Of a stretch of DNA of 7,190 nucleotides, positions 1-5,467 are shown one piece after another (the first letter of the stretch is position 1; every line of letters starts with the position of its first letter). The translations under genes and the position numbers were made by a program. Source of the DNA: Deltaproteobacteria bacterium (lineage in GTDB: Bacteria; Desulfobacterota; DSM-4660; Desulfatiglandales; Desulfatiglandaceae); contig DUZB01000054.1 in assembly GCA_013349725.1 (NCBI GenBank), positions 7,008-14,197 on the forward strand, written 5' to 3'. The notes under the pieces were generated by a model that was not told the DNA's origin, made no database searches, and was given only the letters and a program-made list of their open reading frames with translations.

Positions 1-117
1 TCCTGCATCAAAACCGATCTCCGGATTCAGCCTGTTTGTCAGAAATTTATTCAAGAACGATTCATGGAGCATTCCATAGGGAATATTCACCTGTACCTGT
101 CTTTCCATTCCGCCCAT
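1..117 (-). CDS. 5' end of a probable TIM-barrel sugar-phosphate isomerase/epimerase-like protein (partial)
   Basis: Only the first 39 codons lie in the window; the rest is beyond the left edge. The readable N-terminus contains VNIPYGMLHESFLNKFL followed by NPEIGFDAG. This resembles from memory the first strand-helix of xylose-isomerase-like TIM-barrel proteins common in Desulfobacterota, where NPEIGFDA introduces the barrel. Such proteins are typically cytoplasmic sugar isomerases, epimerases or AP-endonuclease-2 relatives; the substrate cannot be told from this fragment. I chose the ATG at 117 because AGGAG lies 10 bases upstream; a second in-frame ATG at 108 is equally close to the conserved part. 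The frame stays open upstream to about 249, where a repeat unit supplies a stop, but no ATG exists there and that part does not look conserved. The gene is divergent from the plus-strand group at 492. Confidence 0.5.
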   Translation of the reverse strand, partial: MGGMERQVQVNIPYGMLHESFLNKFLTNRLNPEIGFDAG

Positions 118-140
118 TCTCCAAAGACTCCTGTCAGCAA

Positions 141-169
141 TTGACAATCGAATCCAGTTTATGTATATG
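141..169 (+). promoter_or_regulatory. Candidate sigma-70 promoter with overlapping palindrome
   Basis: A perfect -35 hexamer TTGACA (141-146) is followed after exactly 17 bases by TATATG (164-169), four of six matches to the -10 consensus. The -35 box forms the right arm of the inverted repeat TGTCA-GCAAT-TGACA (132-146), a possible operator. If used, transcription would start near 176 and run through the inverted-repeat element to the gene at 492, giving a leader of about 315 bases. It also lies antisense to the promoter side of the leftward gene. This is a match by eye only, and the position is far from the first plus-strand gene. Confidence 0.35.
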
Positions 170-242
170 TCTTCCTGTGTAAGTTTCTTTGGCTCATCGC
201 GGATTAACGTAATACGAAGGTTTGTTCTCAAATAGACCGTGT

Positions 243-268
243 TCAGGTGTCAGGTGTCAGGTGTCAGG
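243..268 (+). repeat. TCAGGTG heptamer tandem array, 3.7 copies
   Basis: Three exact TCAGGTG units plus TCAGG form a period-7 array. On the minus strand each unit reads CACCTGA and so carries a TGA every seven bases. One of these closes the frame upstream of the leftward gene. The opposite-orientation cluster CCTGACACC/CCTGACACCT at 364-387 is a degenerate version of the same unit. Confidence 0.8.
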
Positions 269-387
269 AAAAACTCTGGCTGCGTTCGACTATTCGACGT
301 AAGAACCTATGGTTATGCTTTGTGGGATCGCAAAGCCGAAATCCCGCCACGGCGGGACTGAAACCTGACACCCGAAACCTGACACCT
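245..387. repeat. 143-bp element with 24-bp imperfect inverted terminal repeats
   Basis: The left arm (245-268) is built from TCAGGTG heptamers. The right arm (364-387), read in reverse complement, matches it at 22 of 24 positions. The interior of about 95 bp contains a 16-bp near-perfect palindrome (342-357) and no credible coding. The shape is that of a small non-autonomous element or a long imperfect hairpin, but I find no clean target-site duplication: the flanks end in GTTC on the left and have GTTC two bases outside on the right. It may equally be two independently seeded repeat clusters. Confidence 0.5.
342..357. repeat. GC-rich palindrome TCCCGCC-AC-GGCGGGA
   Basis: A perfect seven-base inverted repeat with a two-base centre lies inside the 143-bp element. 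Its arms would form a compact stem, with steric strain opening the innermost pair. No T-run follows it on either strand, so it is not a standard intrinsic terminator. It resembles the core of a REP-type extragenic palindrome. Confidence 0.6.
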
Positions 388-491
388 CGGTTCCGGAAAA
401 AACGATTTTTCACGTTATACCGCGATGAGCCGTTTTTTTCATCTGTAACCATCATACCCGTTCATCTTACGGCTAATTGGATCTTTTTACC

Positions 492-836
492 ATGAAAAAA
501 GCAATCGCAGCGCCTCTATGCTCCGCCTTCATCATACCGGGACTGGGTCAGGTCCTCAACAAGGATGTAAAAAAGGGTCTCCTTCTTCTGGGAGGCGTCT
601 TCCTGCTTATTATCATCGGGATCATCAAAATGGTCCAATTGGTCAAGGCAATTCTTAAACCCGGCAACCTGGAAACGCTGAGCCCGGATGAAATGATGGC
701 AAGAATCAGAATGGAAGATCCGTCCTTGCTCTGGGTTATTCTGGCGGTATTTGCCGCCGTCTGGCTGTACTCTGTAATAGATGCATTCCTGAAAGGAAGA
801 AAAATAGACAGGACAGAAGAGGATCATGCATCATGA
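492..836 (+). CDS. Small two-TM membrane protein, TM2/DUF5683-like
   Basis: The 114-residue product has a hydrophobic hairpin layout. A short N-terminus carries SAFIIPGLGQVLNKDVKKG (residues 11-29), the signature-like PGxGQ...N...KKG of TM2 and DUF5683 proteins. A first membrane segment covers about 30-52, a polar loop 56-78 (SPDEMMARIRMEDP), and a second segment about 79-100 ending in WLYSVIDAF (91-99), again typical of the family. The tail is charged. The family's function is not settled; inner-membrane location is predicted. I prefer ATG 492 to the in-frame TTG at 477 because MKKAIAAP is a natural N-terminus, although neither has a strong ribosome binding site. The stop overlaps the next start (ATGA), so the two genes are probably translationally coupled. 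It is first in the plus-strand group. Confidence 0.75.
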   Translation: MKKAIAAPLCSAFIIPGLGQVLNKDVKKGLLLLGGVFLLIIIGIIKMVQLVKAILKPGNLETLSPDEMMARIRMEDPSLLWVILAVFAAVWLYSVIDAFLKGRKIDRTEEDHAS

Positions 837-1165
837 GAGCCTATCTGATTGATGAAATCACCAGGCCGGACATGGAGAAAATCACCGAGTTTCTGAAAGA
901 GAATGCCATTCATTCAAGCCTGGAACAGATTTTCTGGATGAAGATCCCGGACGACATCCTCAATGAGGTTCAATTTCGCCACAAGAACTGTCAACCGCAT
1001 GTTTTCGCCATTGAAATCGGCTCCGACTGGATCAAGCTTGAACTATTCATTCGCACCTTGACAAGCATTCGCTGCAATTGCCCGGCCTATTGCACGTCTC
1101 AACAGAAGAGCTACCTGTTAGACTTTGCCGACGGCATGATTGAACAATTAGGGATTCACACATAA
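833..1165 (+). CDS. Cys-rich conserved-looking hypothetical protein
   Basis: I cannot assign this 110-residue protein to a named family. It is soluble-looking, with no signal peptide or membrane segment, and mixed alpha/beta in composition. It carries a cysteine set that looks like a metal or redox site: C53-x-x-H56 in the middle and C81-x-C83-x-x-x-C87 in the segment IRCNCPAYCTSQQKSYLLDFAD. The spacing CxC-x3-C plus a distant CxxH could hold zinc or iron, but this is inference. The start overlaps the preceding stop by the ATGA junction (833-836), and the next gene begins eight bases after its TAA, so it sits inside a tight operon of small genes. Its neighbours are a two-TM protein and a cupin, and the context does not settle its role. 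Confidence 0.7.
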   Translation: MRAYLIDEITRPDMEKITEFLKENAIHSSLEQIFWMKIPDDILNEVQFRHKNCQPHVFAIEIGSDWIKLELFIRTLTSIRCNCPAYCTSQQKSYLLDFADGMIEQLGIHT

Positions 1166-1170
1166 GGTGA
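1164..1170 (+). promoter_or_regulatory. Ribosome binding site of the cupin gene
   Basis: AAGGTGA starts within the TAA of the preceding gene and ends three bases before ATG 1174. It is a good Shine-Dalgarno match and supports this start over any other. Confidence 0.6.
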
Positions 1171-1173
1171 AGC

Positions 1174-1554
1174 ATGGATGTTGTCATTGAATCAATACAG
1201 GTCCATTCGGACGGGCGTGGTTTTGTTTTTGAACCGTTGAAAGCAGGCGATTTAGCCGTTCAGCGCAACACCCATATTGTTGTGAGCATGCCCGGGGTCA
1301 TTCGTGGGAATCATTATCATCTCAAAGGGACGGAAACCATTGCCGTGACCGGACCTGCCCTGGTGCGCATAAGGGAAAAAAAGGAATTGCGGGATGTGAA
1401 AGTCCCCAAAGAAGAGGTTTATGTTTTTACTTTTCCTCCAGGGGTGTCTCATGCCCTGAAAAACACGGCTGAGGGTCCAGGTGTGTTAGCCGCCTTCAAC
1501 ACCGTCGAACACGATCCTGAAAACCCGGATACTGTCAACGATATTCTCTTATGA
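1174..1554 (+). CDS. Small cupin protein, CapF C-terminal-like
   Basis: The 126-residue protein is a single double-stranded beta-helix domain. The first cupin motif is seen as RGNHYHLKGTE with metal ligands H47, H49 and E54, and the second as PPGVSHAL with H93, giving the complete 3-His/1-Glu set. The stretch RGNHYH...PPGVSH...DPENPDT matches the layout I remember for the C-terminal cupin of CapF-type polysaccharide enzymes and WxcM/FdtA-like sugar-nucleotide isomerases. Known relatives act on dTDP- or UDP-sugars in surface polysaccharide synthesis, but here it is a free-standing domain and no sugar genes are adjacent, so the substrate is unknown. The start at 1174 is backed by AAGGTGA. Its TGA overlaps an ATG at 1551 that is in frame with the next gene, but that is probably a coincidence. 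Confidence 0.8.
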   Translation: MDVVIESIQVHSDGRGFVFEPLKAGDLAVQRNTHIVVSMPGVIRGNHYHLKGTETIAVTGPALVRIREKKELRDVKVPKEEVYVFTFPPGVSHALKNTAEGPGVLAAFNTVEHDPENPDTVNDILL

Positions 1555-1700
1555 GAGGTTCAGAGGTTCCCGTCCAACGGGATCTTCGACAAGGTCCAGG
1601 GATTCGGATTGACCATTTGCCCCCTGCCCTGCCCTTCCCGAGGCGCTTTGGCAAAGGGAACTCCGCAACTCTTTGCGGAGACCGGTTCATGGAGTCTGAC
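1555..1700 (+). promoter_or_regulatory. Structured leader ahead of the tolC-family gene
   Basis: The gap before the chosen start at 1701 begins with a tandem 8-mer (AGAGGTTC twice, 1554-1569). It then contains two hairpins. The first is GGATCTT-CGAC-AAGGTCC (1580-1597), seven pairs including one G-U. The second is CTCCGCA-ACTCTT-TGCGGAG (1661-1680), seven perfect pairs with a six-base loop. The GGAG that would serve the ATG at 1689 (1677-1680) lies in the 3' arm of the second hairpin. Neither hairpin is followed by a T-run, so they are not classic terminators. The reading frame is open through the whole gap, but the encoded residues look unlike a signal peptide. Confidence 0.45.
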
Positions 1701-3233
1701 ATGTTTGGAAATCAAGGCATCTGCTGCTTTATTCGATTTTGTTTCCCCATTCTTGTCCTTTTTTCATTCCTGTTTTTCTGTCTGTCATGCAGACACTCAC
1801 CACGCTACGATTATGCCGCCATCAAGGCGGAGTACAAAAAAGACAAAGAGACCTCGGGAAGCGCCTCCCCTGATCGAACCGAGAAGTCAGGCCCTTCTGA
1901 AGAAAAAATAGATGCCACGGGGGAGTTAAATCTTGAAAAAGTAATCCGGATCGCCCTGCAAAACAATCCGGACATGGATATGGCTGTTGCCCGCATCCAG
2001 CAGTCTGAAGCCATGCTGGACGAGGCCATGAGCGTCTTCTGGCCGGTGATCGGCATCTATGGTGAATACCTTCAGGGTAACGCCCCTTCCGCCTATCTTT
2101 TCAAGACCATCGACCAGCGGCAACTTCCCCCAAACACTGATTTCAACAACCCGGGCTGGTTTGAAAACTATGAAGTGGGGATTCACGGCCGCCTGAATCT
2201 GTTTAACGGGGGCAGGGATTACCTGCACAGGCGCATGGCGGAAACAGGTCTGCAGATCAGCCAGATGGACCGGGATTCCATTAAAAACGGCCTGGTCACA
2301 TCGGTCATTCATGCCTACTATTCAGCCCTTGCCGCAGAAAGATATGTAGGAATAAGCGGAGACTCGGTGAAGACCGTGAAAAAGGAAATGGAGATGGTAA
2401 TCGTCCGATATGAGGCGGGAAGCGCCCTTAAATCGGATGTACTGTCCCTGAAGGTTGCCCTGGCCCAGTCCCAGGAGGACCTGATTCGCGCGCAGAACAA
2501 CCACAATCTCTCCATTTCATCCCTGGCAAACCTCCTGGGGCTTGACCCGGATACCCCCATCCAGCTTGCAGGCAACGACCAGACGCCCATCAAGGTGCCT
2601 GACCTTTACGAAAAAGCATTGGTAACCGCCTTTGCCAGACGCCCCGAACTTCAAAAAACCCGCCTTCAGGTGGTCCAATCGCGAATGAATCTGGACGTGG
2701 CAAGATCGGAATACCTGCCCAGGCTGGATGCCCAGGCAAAGACCTATTTGGATGATCCGGATTTCAGTTTTGACTGGGATCGAAGGAACTGGACAGCAGG
2801 GATTATTCTCAACTGGGATCTTTTTACCGGTTTCGGAACAAAATCCCATGTGGACAAGGCACACGCCGTGCTTAAAGAAATGCTCAGCGCCGATAGAAAA
2901 ACAACCCTTGCGGTTCAGCTGCAATTAAAGGGGACGTACCTCAAACATCAGGAAGCAAAAGCCCGCTGGGATGTAAGCCAGGCAAGCGTGGCCCTGAGCG
3001 AGGAATCCCTGAGACTGGTTCAGAAGCAGTATGAAGGCGGATCGGCCACCATTACACGGTATCTGGAAGCGGAATTGGCCAGAAATCGAGCACGCCTGAG
3101 AGCAACCACGGCATACTATGACCGGGAAAAGACAGCCGCGGCCATAGGCCGCGCCATAGGCTACTGGGTGGACTACGAAGACCAGGAAAACCTGGACGCG
3201 AAAGCGCGTTTTAAAGGCGTCGGCAAGAAATAA
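1701..3233 (+). CDS. TolC-family outer-membrane efflux protein, probable lipoprotein
   Basis: About 510 residues from the chosen start, near the usual length for OprM/TolC-type channels. The N-terminus is a hydrophobic signal ending FLFFCLSC-R, with C30 the likely lipidated cysteine. The lipobox is atypical because position -3 is Cys rather than Leu. After a charged linker, two outer-membrane-efflux repeats follow: about 76-270 (LEKVIRIALQNNPDMDMAVARI, then LFNGGRDY) and about 290-490 (ALVTAFARRPELQ, then LNWDLFTGFGTKSHVDKA). Long amphipathic helices and the -DLFTG-/-LFNGG- turns are typical. Such proteins form trimeric ducts for tripartite pumps or type I secretion. No membrane-fusion protein or pump gene is beside it. 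ATG 1701 has GGAG six bases upstream; ATG 1689 is an alternative. An in-frame ATG at 1551 also exists but encodes an unlikely extension. Confidence 0.88.
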   Translation: MFGNQGICCFIRFCFPILVLFSFLFFCLSCRHSPRYDYAAIKAEYKKDKETSGSASPDRTEKSGPSEEKIDATGELNLEKVIRIALQNNPDMDMAVARIQQSEAMLDEAMSVFWPVIGIYGEYLQGNAPSAYLFKTIDQRQLPPNTDFNNPGWFENYEVGIHGRLNLFNGGRDYLHRRMAETGLQISQMDRDSIKNGLVTSVIHAYYSALAAERYVGISGDSVKTVKKEMEMVIVRYEAGSALKSDVLSLKVALAQSQEDLIRAQNNHNLSISSLANLLGLDPDTPIQLAGNDQTPIKVPDLYEKALVTAFARRPELQKTRLQVVQSRMNLDVARSEYLPRLDAQAKTYLDDPDFSFDWDRRNWTAGIILNWDLFTGFGTKSHVDKAHAVLKEMLSADRKTTLAVQLQLKGTYLKHQEAKARWDVSQASVALSEESLRLVQKQYEGGSATITRYLEAELARNRARLRATTAYYDREKTAAAIGRAIGYWVDYEDQENLDAKARFKGVGKK

Positions 3234-3268
3234 TACCATCCCGCCCGGGCCGGAAAGGAACAGGAACG

Positions 3269-3285
3269 ATGGACTATGGACTATG
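3269..3285 (+). repeat. ATGGACT tandem heptamer across a start codon
   Basis: Two ATGGACT units and a trailing ATG place ATG codons at 3269, 3276 and 3283, each in a different frame. Only the middle one reads into the RseC-like gene. The first makes a five-codon peptide and stops, and the third stops after four codons. AGGAA at 3262-3266 sits nine bases before the productive ATG. Removing one unit would keep an in-frame start but shorten the spacing to two. Confidence 0.75.
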
Positions 3286-3800
3286 AAGGCATTGTAACGA
3301 AACTCAAGGAAAATGGAAAAGCGGACGTTATTATTCAGCCACCCGGCGCGGGCGTCCCTGGCGTATCAAAGGAGATCAATGCACGGGTCTGTCATTGCGC
3401 GACACCGGCTTCCACCATCACCATAGAAGCACTGAATTCCGCCGGTGCAGGTGTGGGGGACAGGGTTTCCGTAATGAGAGACACCTCAACGCTCCTGAGA
3501 AACTGCGGGATCCTTCTGGGGATACCCCTTGCGGGCCTGATCGGCGGTATTGCCCTGACTTTCCTGATCACCAATCGGTCCTCGTCTGTGCATCCTGCCG
3601 GAGTTGCAGCAGGGATCACCTTCACCCTGGTTGCCGTGGCCCTGTCGATCATGTGGTACAGGAGGTCTTCCGTCGGCAGCGACCCGGTCATCGACCGTAT
3701 TCTTCAAGTTGCAGGAAAAACCGGAGCAGAAATGTGCGGGGGAGTTTTTCCCATCAAAAATAAAGGGAGTGCCTGCAATACCTGTTCAGGGAACGGTTAG
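3276..3800 (+). CDS. RseC/MucC-like integral membrane protein
   Basis: The 174-residue protein opens with DYEGIVTKLKENGKADV, then cysteines C39 and C41 (CHC), then a turn AGVGDRVSV (58-66). This is the layout of RseC/MucC proteins, which begin EGxVxxV, carry a small Cys cluster and a GDxV strand, and end in two membrane helices. Here the helices lie at about 77-99 and 108-128. Family members sit in the inner membrane and are linked to sigma-E control or to SoxR/Rnf-type electron transfer. The Cys pattern is reduced compared with the usual form, and there is an added C-terminal tail with C154 and C167-x-x-C170. It follows the tolC-family gene by 42 bases. I chose ATG 3276 because MDYEGIVT matches the usual family start; the assignment is from pattern memory. 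Confidence 0.65.
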   Translation: MDYEGIVTKLKENGKADVIIQPPGAGVPGVSKEINARVCHCATPASTITIEALNSAGAGVGDRVSVMRDTSTLLRNCGILLGIPLAGLIGGIALTFLITNRSSSVHPAGVAAGITFTLVAVALSIMWYRRSSVGSDPVIDRILQVAGKTGAEMCGGVFPIKNKGSACNTCSGNG

Positions 3801-3907
3801 GGAGATATAATGGGACTCTGGCACAGATCCCCGGGGTGACATTCGAGTATCTCATGTTTCACTGCTCCCTTTTCACTCATCACTCATCACTTTTCACTTT
3901 TCACTTT
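3801..3907. other. Convergent gap without a recognisable terminator
   Basis: This 107-bp gap separates two genes that face each other. It contains a CCCCGGGG palindrome (3829-3836) and most of the heptamer array. No stem followed by a T-run is visible in either direction, so how transcription stops between these convergent genes is not evident from the sequence. Confidence 0.5.
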
Positions 3908-3914
3908 TCACTTA
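3873..3914. repeat. Six-unit TCACTNN heptamer array
   Basis: Six consecutive 7-bp units can be read without a gap: TCACTCA twice, TCACTTT three times and TCACTTA once. The last unit and the final T of the one before it lie in the 3' end of the phosphoesterase gene and supply its last lysine codon and its TGA stop (3910-3908 on the minus strand). Read on that strand, every unit contains TGA. Since seven is not a multiple of three, the array has stops in all three frames within three units. Confidence 0.85.
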
Positions 3915-5338
3915 AAATAATTGTTCACGCAATCGACATACTCGGGCTTAGGAAGCCTGCCGATACCGCACCAGTAGGCCGGCCAGTTCGTATCGTCAAT
4001 GGGGTTGTCGCCATCGTGGCCGGAATAATAATAGCGGGAGTATGCCTGGCGTTTTGCATCGTTTGTAGCCAGTTCAGGATAAAGACCGATAAGGGCGTCT
4101 TTTAAAAGAAGATCCGAACCGTAAGTATCCGAGAAATCATAGTAGAAGCCAAATTCCGGAGCAGGGTCTTCAAAATGGTACGCCACCAACCGATAGTCGA
4201 GAAGTTTCCACCCTTCCGTAACCATCTTCATCACTTTGAATGCGGGATCATTTCCAAAGATGGGGCTTATGGAAGGGCTGATGACGATCGTGCCGGAGTC
4301 TTCCGCTCCATCTGATGGGGTAATCAGGTATTCGTCCATATGCGTATGCCCGGCAAAACCCGCTTCAATGATCCCTGCGTGGCGTGCCGTCAGTTCCAGA
4401 AAACGCTGCTGATATTTTTCTTTCCACATGGTGACGGCATCGGATATGTGCCCGGTATCGTCCATATACGCATTTACGGTGCCAAAAATATCGGCTCCTG
4501 GAGGTATGTGCAGAAAGAGCCAGACTTTCCTGCCTTCTTTGCCGGCACTCACAAGGGTTTCTTCCAGCCACTCTAATTGCTTCAACGCCGCATCCTCTTC
4601 TTCCACGGTTGCATCAGGTCGCCGACCAGAGAAAAGTACAGCATTCAGGCAGACAAAAAGGACCTTGGATCCCGGCGGATCCGCGACATAGTACCCGCCA
4701 GCCGAATAGGTTTTCAAGTATTTCTCCCTATCCGCTCCCTGCAACAGCAGCTCGGAATAGAACAGTTCTGCGGTGTCTGCCAGGAATGGGCCGCCCGGTA
4801 CAATGAGATAATCTCCCGCATAGGCATCGTTGTTTCCAAGAATGAATAAGATGGGAACCTCTCCGAAGCGTTCGCGAACCACTGAAACAAAGAAAGTCAC
4901 CGTCTTGTACGAAAAGGCGCGAAGTGCTTCCTCGTCCTCCTTCCCGTATAACCCAAAGAATTTTTCCCGGAATTTATGGGCCAGGATGTCGCCCCCGAAA
5001 AGAAGAAAGGGCATGGAACTCAACTGTTTTCTTGCAGCATCCAGCGCTTGCGTGAGGAGCGGGTAGTTTGTTTCATTTCCCCAGGACTGGGGCTTGGTAA
5101 TCATCGAACTTTCAAAGATACCGGCCCACTGAGCGACCTCCGTCTGGACCAGATCATTGAAAAGCGTCTCATCATAAAAGGGGCTGAAATGGATATCCGA
5201 GATGAATATAAACTGCGTGGTCGTCCCCACAGTCGTTTCCGAGGAGTTGCCCCCGCATCCGGCAATCAGGACAGCTAACAAAGGAATGAAAAGAAGTGAG
5301 AAATGGAAAAATCGGCGTTTCCTAAAAAAGCCAGGCAT
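3908..5338 (-). CDS. Lipoprotein metallophosphoesterase, acid-sphingomyelinase-like
   Basis: The 476-residue protein starts MPGFFRKRRFF and has a signal with lipobox IAG-C28, so a lipid-anchored periplasmic or surface location is likely. The calcineurin-like motifs appear in order: D48-I-H50 (SDIHFSPFYD), G116-D117 (FGGDILAH), G168-N-N-D171 (LGNNDAY), H277 (LHIPPG) and G330-H-T-H333. HIPPG, GHTHMDEY and the Y/W-rich C-terminus match acid-sphingomyelinase-like phosphodiesterases, which cleave phosphodiester or nucleotide bonds with a two-metal centre. The usual GNH[DE] motif is GNND, with N170 at the histidine position, which I believe also occurs in some bacterial members. GGGAGG five bases before ATG 5338 fixes the start. 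It follows the MFS gene by 129 bases on the same strand. Its stop falls in a heptamer array. The true substrate is unknown. Confidence 0.88.
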   Translation of the reverse strand: MPGFFRKRRFFHFSLLFIPLLAVLIAGCGGNSSETTVGTTTQFIFISDIHFSPFYDETLFNDLVQTEVAQWAGIFESSMITKPQSWGNETNYPLLTQALDAARKQLSSMPFLLFGGDILAHKFREKFFGLYGKEDEEALRAFSYKTVTFFVSVVRERFGEVPILFILGNNDAYAGDYLIVPGGPFLADTAELFYSELLLQGADREKYLKTYSAGGYYVADPPGSKVLFVCLNAVLFSGRRPDATVEEEDAALKQLEWLEETLVSAGKEGRKVWLFLHIPPGADIFGTVNAYMDDTGHISDAVTMWKEKYQQRFLELTARHAGIIEAGFAGHTHMDEYLITPSDGAEDSGTIVISPSISPIFGNDPAFKVMKMVTEGWKLLDYRLVAYHFEDPAPEFGFYYDFSDTYGSDLLLKDALIGLYPELATNDAKRQAYSRYYYSGHDGDNPIDDTNWPAYWCGIGRLPKPEYVDCVNNYFK

Positions 5339-5343
5339 AAAAA

Positions 5344-5349
5344 CCTCCC
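5344..5349 (-). promoter_or_regulatory. Strong ribosome binding site of the phosphoesterase gene
   Basis: On the minus strand GGGAGG is followed by five bases and then ATG 5338. It is the strongest Shine-Dalgarno match in the window and settles the start codon. Confidence 0.75.
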
Positions 5350-5377
5350 AAAAGAAAATTTGTCGTAGTTGTTTACA

Positions 5378-5391
5378 GGTTCACGGTTCGG
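5378..5391. repeat. Two-unit heptamer remnant GGTTCAC/GGTTCGG
   Basis: Two adjacent 7-bp units differing at two positions lie in the gap between the phosphoesterase and MFS genes. It is short and could be chance, but it shares the period of the other gap repeats. Confidence 0.4.
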
Positions 5392-5467
5392 AAAAAGACA
5401 GAAATTGGATCTCAGTCGATCACACAATGGGCCCGGTCAAAAAAAGACGGGATAAGAGCCGAAAATC

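Larger units (their letters stand above)
118..491. other. 374-bp divergent intergenic region
   Basis: This gap separates the leftward gene from the rightward group. It holds a plus-strand promoter-like pair at 141-169 overlapped by a short palindrome, a 143-bp inverted-repeat element at 245-387 and a GC-rich palindrome inside that element. Further right are a TTCCGGAA palindrome at 391-398 and a weak GAAAAA/TTTTTC inverted repeat at 396-411. Frames that are open across 247-495 and 264-455 run through the repeats and show no recognisable protein, so I do not call them. On the minus strand TTGAGA (231-226) with GTTAAT 17 bases on is a weak promoter candidate for the leftward gene. Confidence 0.6.

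Noticed and set aside
247..495. Open plus-strand frame of 82 codons across the inverted-repeat element.
   Set aside because: It runs through tandem repeats and the palindrome, has no family resemblance and overlaps the start of the membrane protein gene.
1551..1700. ATG 1551 as the start of the tolC-family gene, overlapping the cupin stop as ATGA.
   Set aside because: The junction looks like coupling, but the added 50 residues are polar and proline-rich and would bury the signal peptide inside the protein.
5432..5451. CCCGGTC-A7-GACGGG as a terminator.
   Set aside because: The A/T-run is in the loop rather than after the stem, and the stem has a bulge, so it does not have terminator architecture on either strand.
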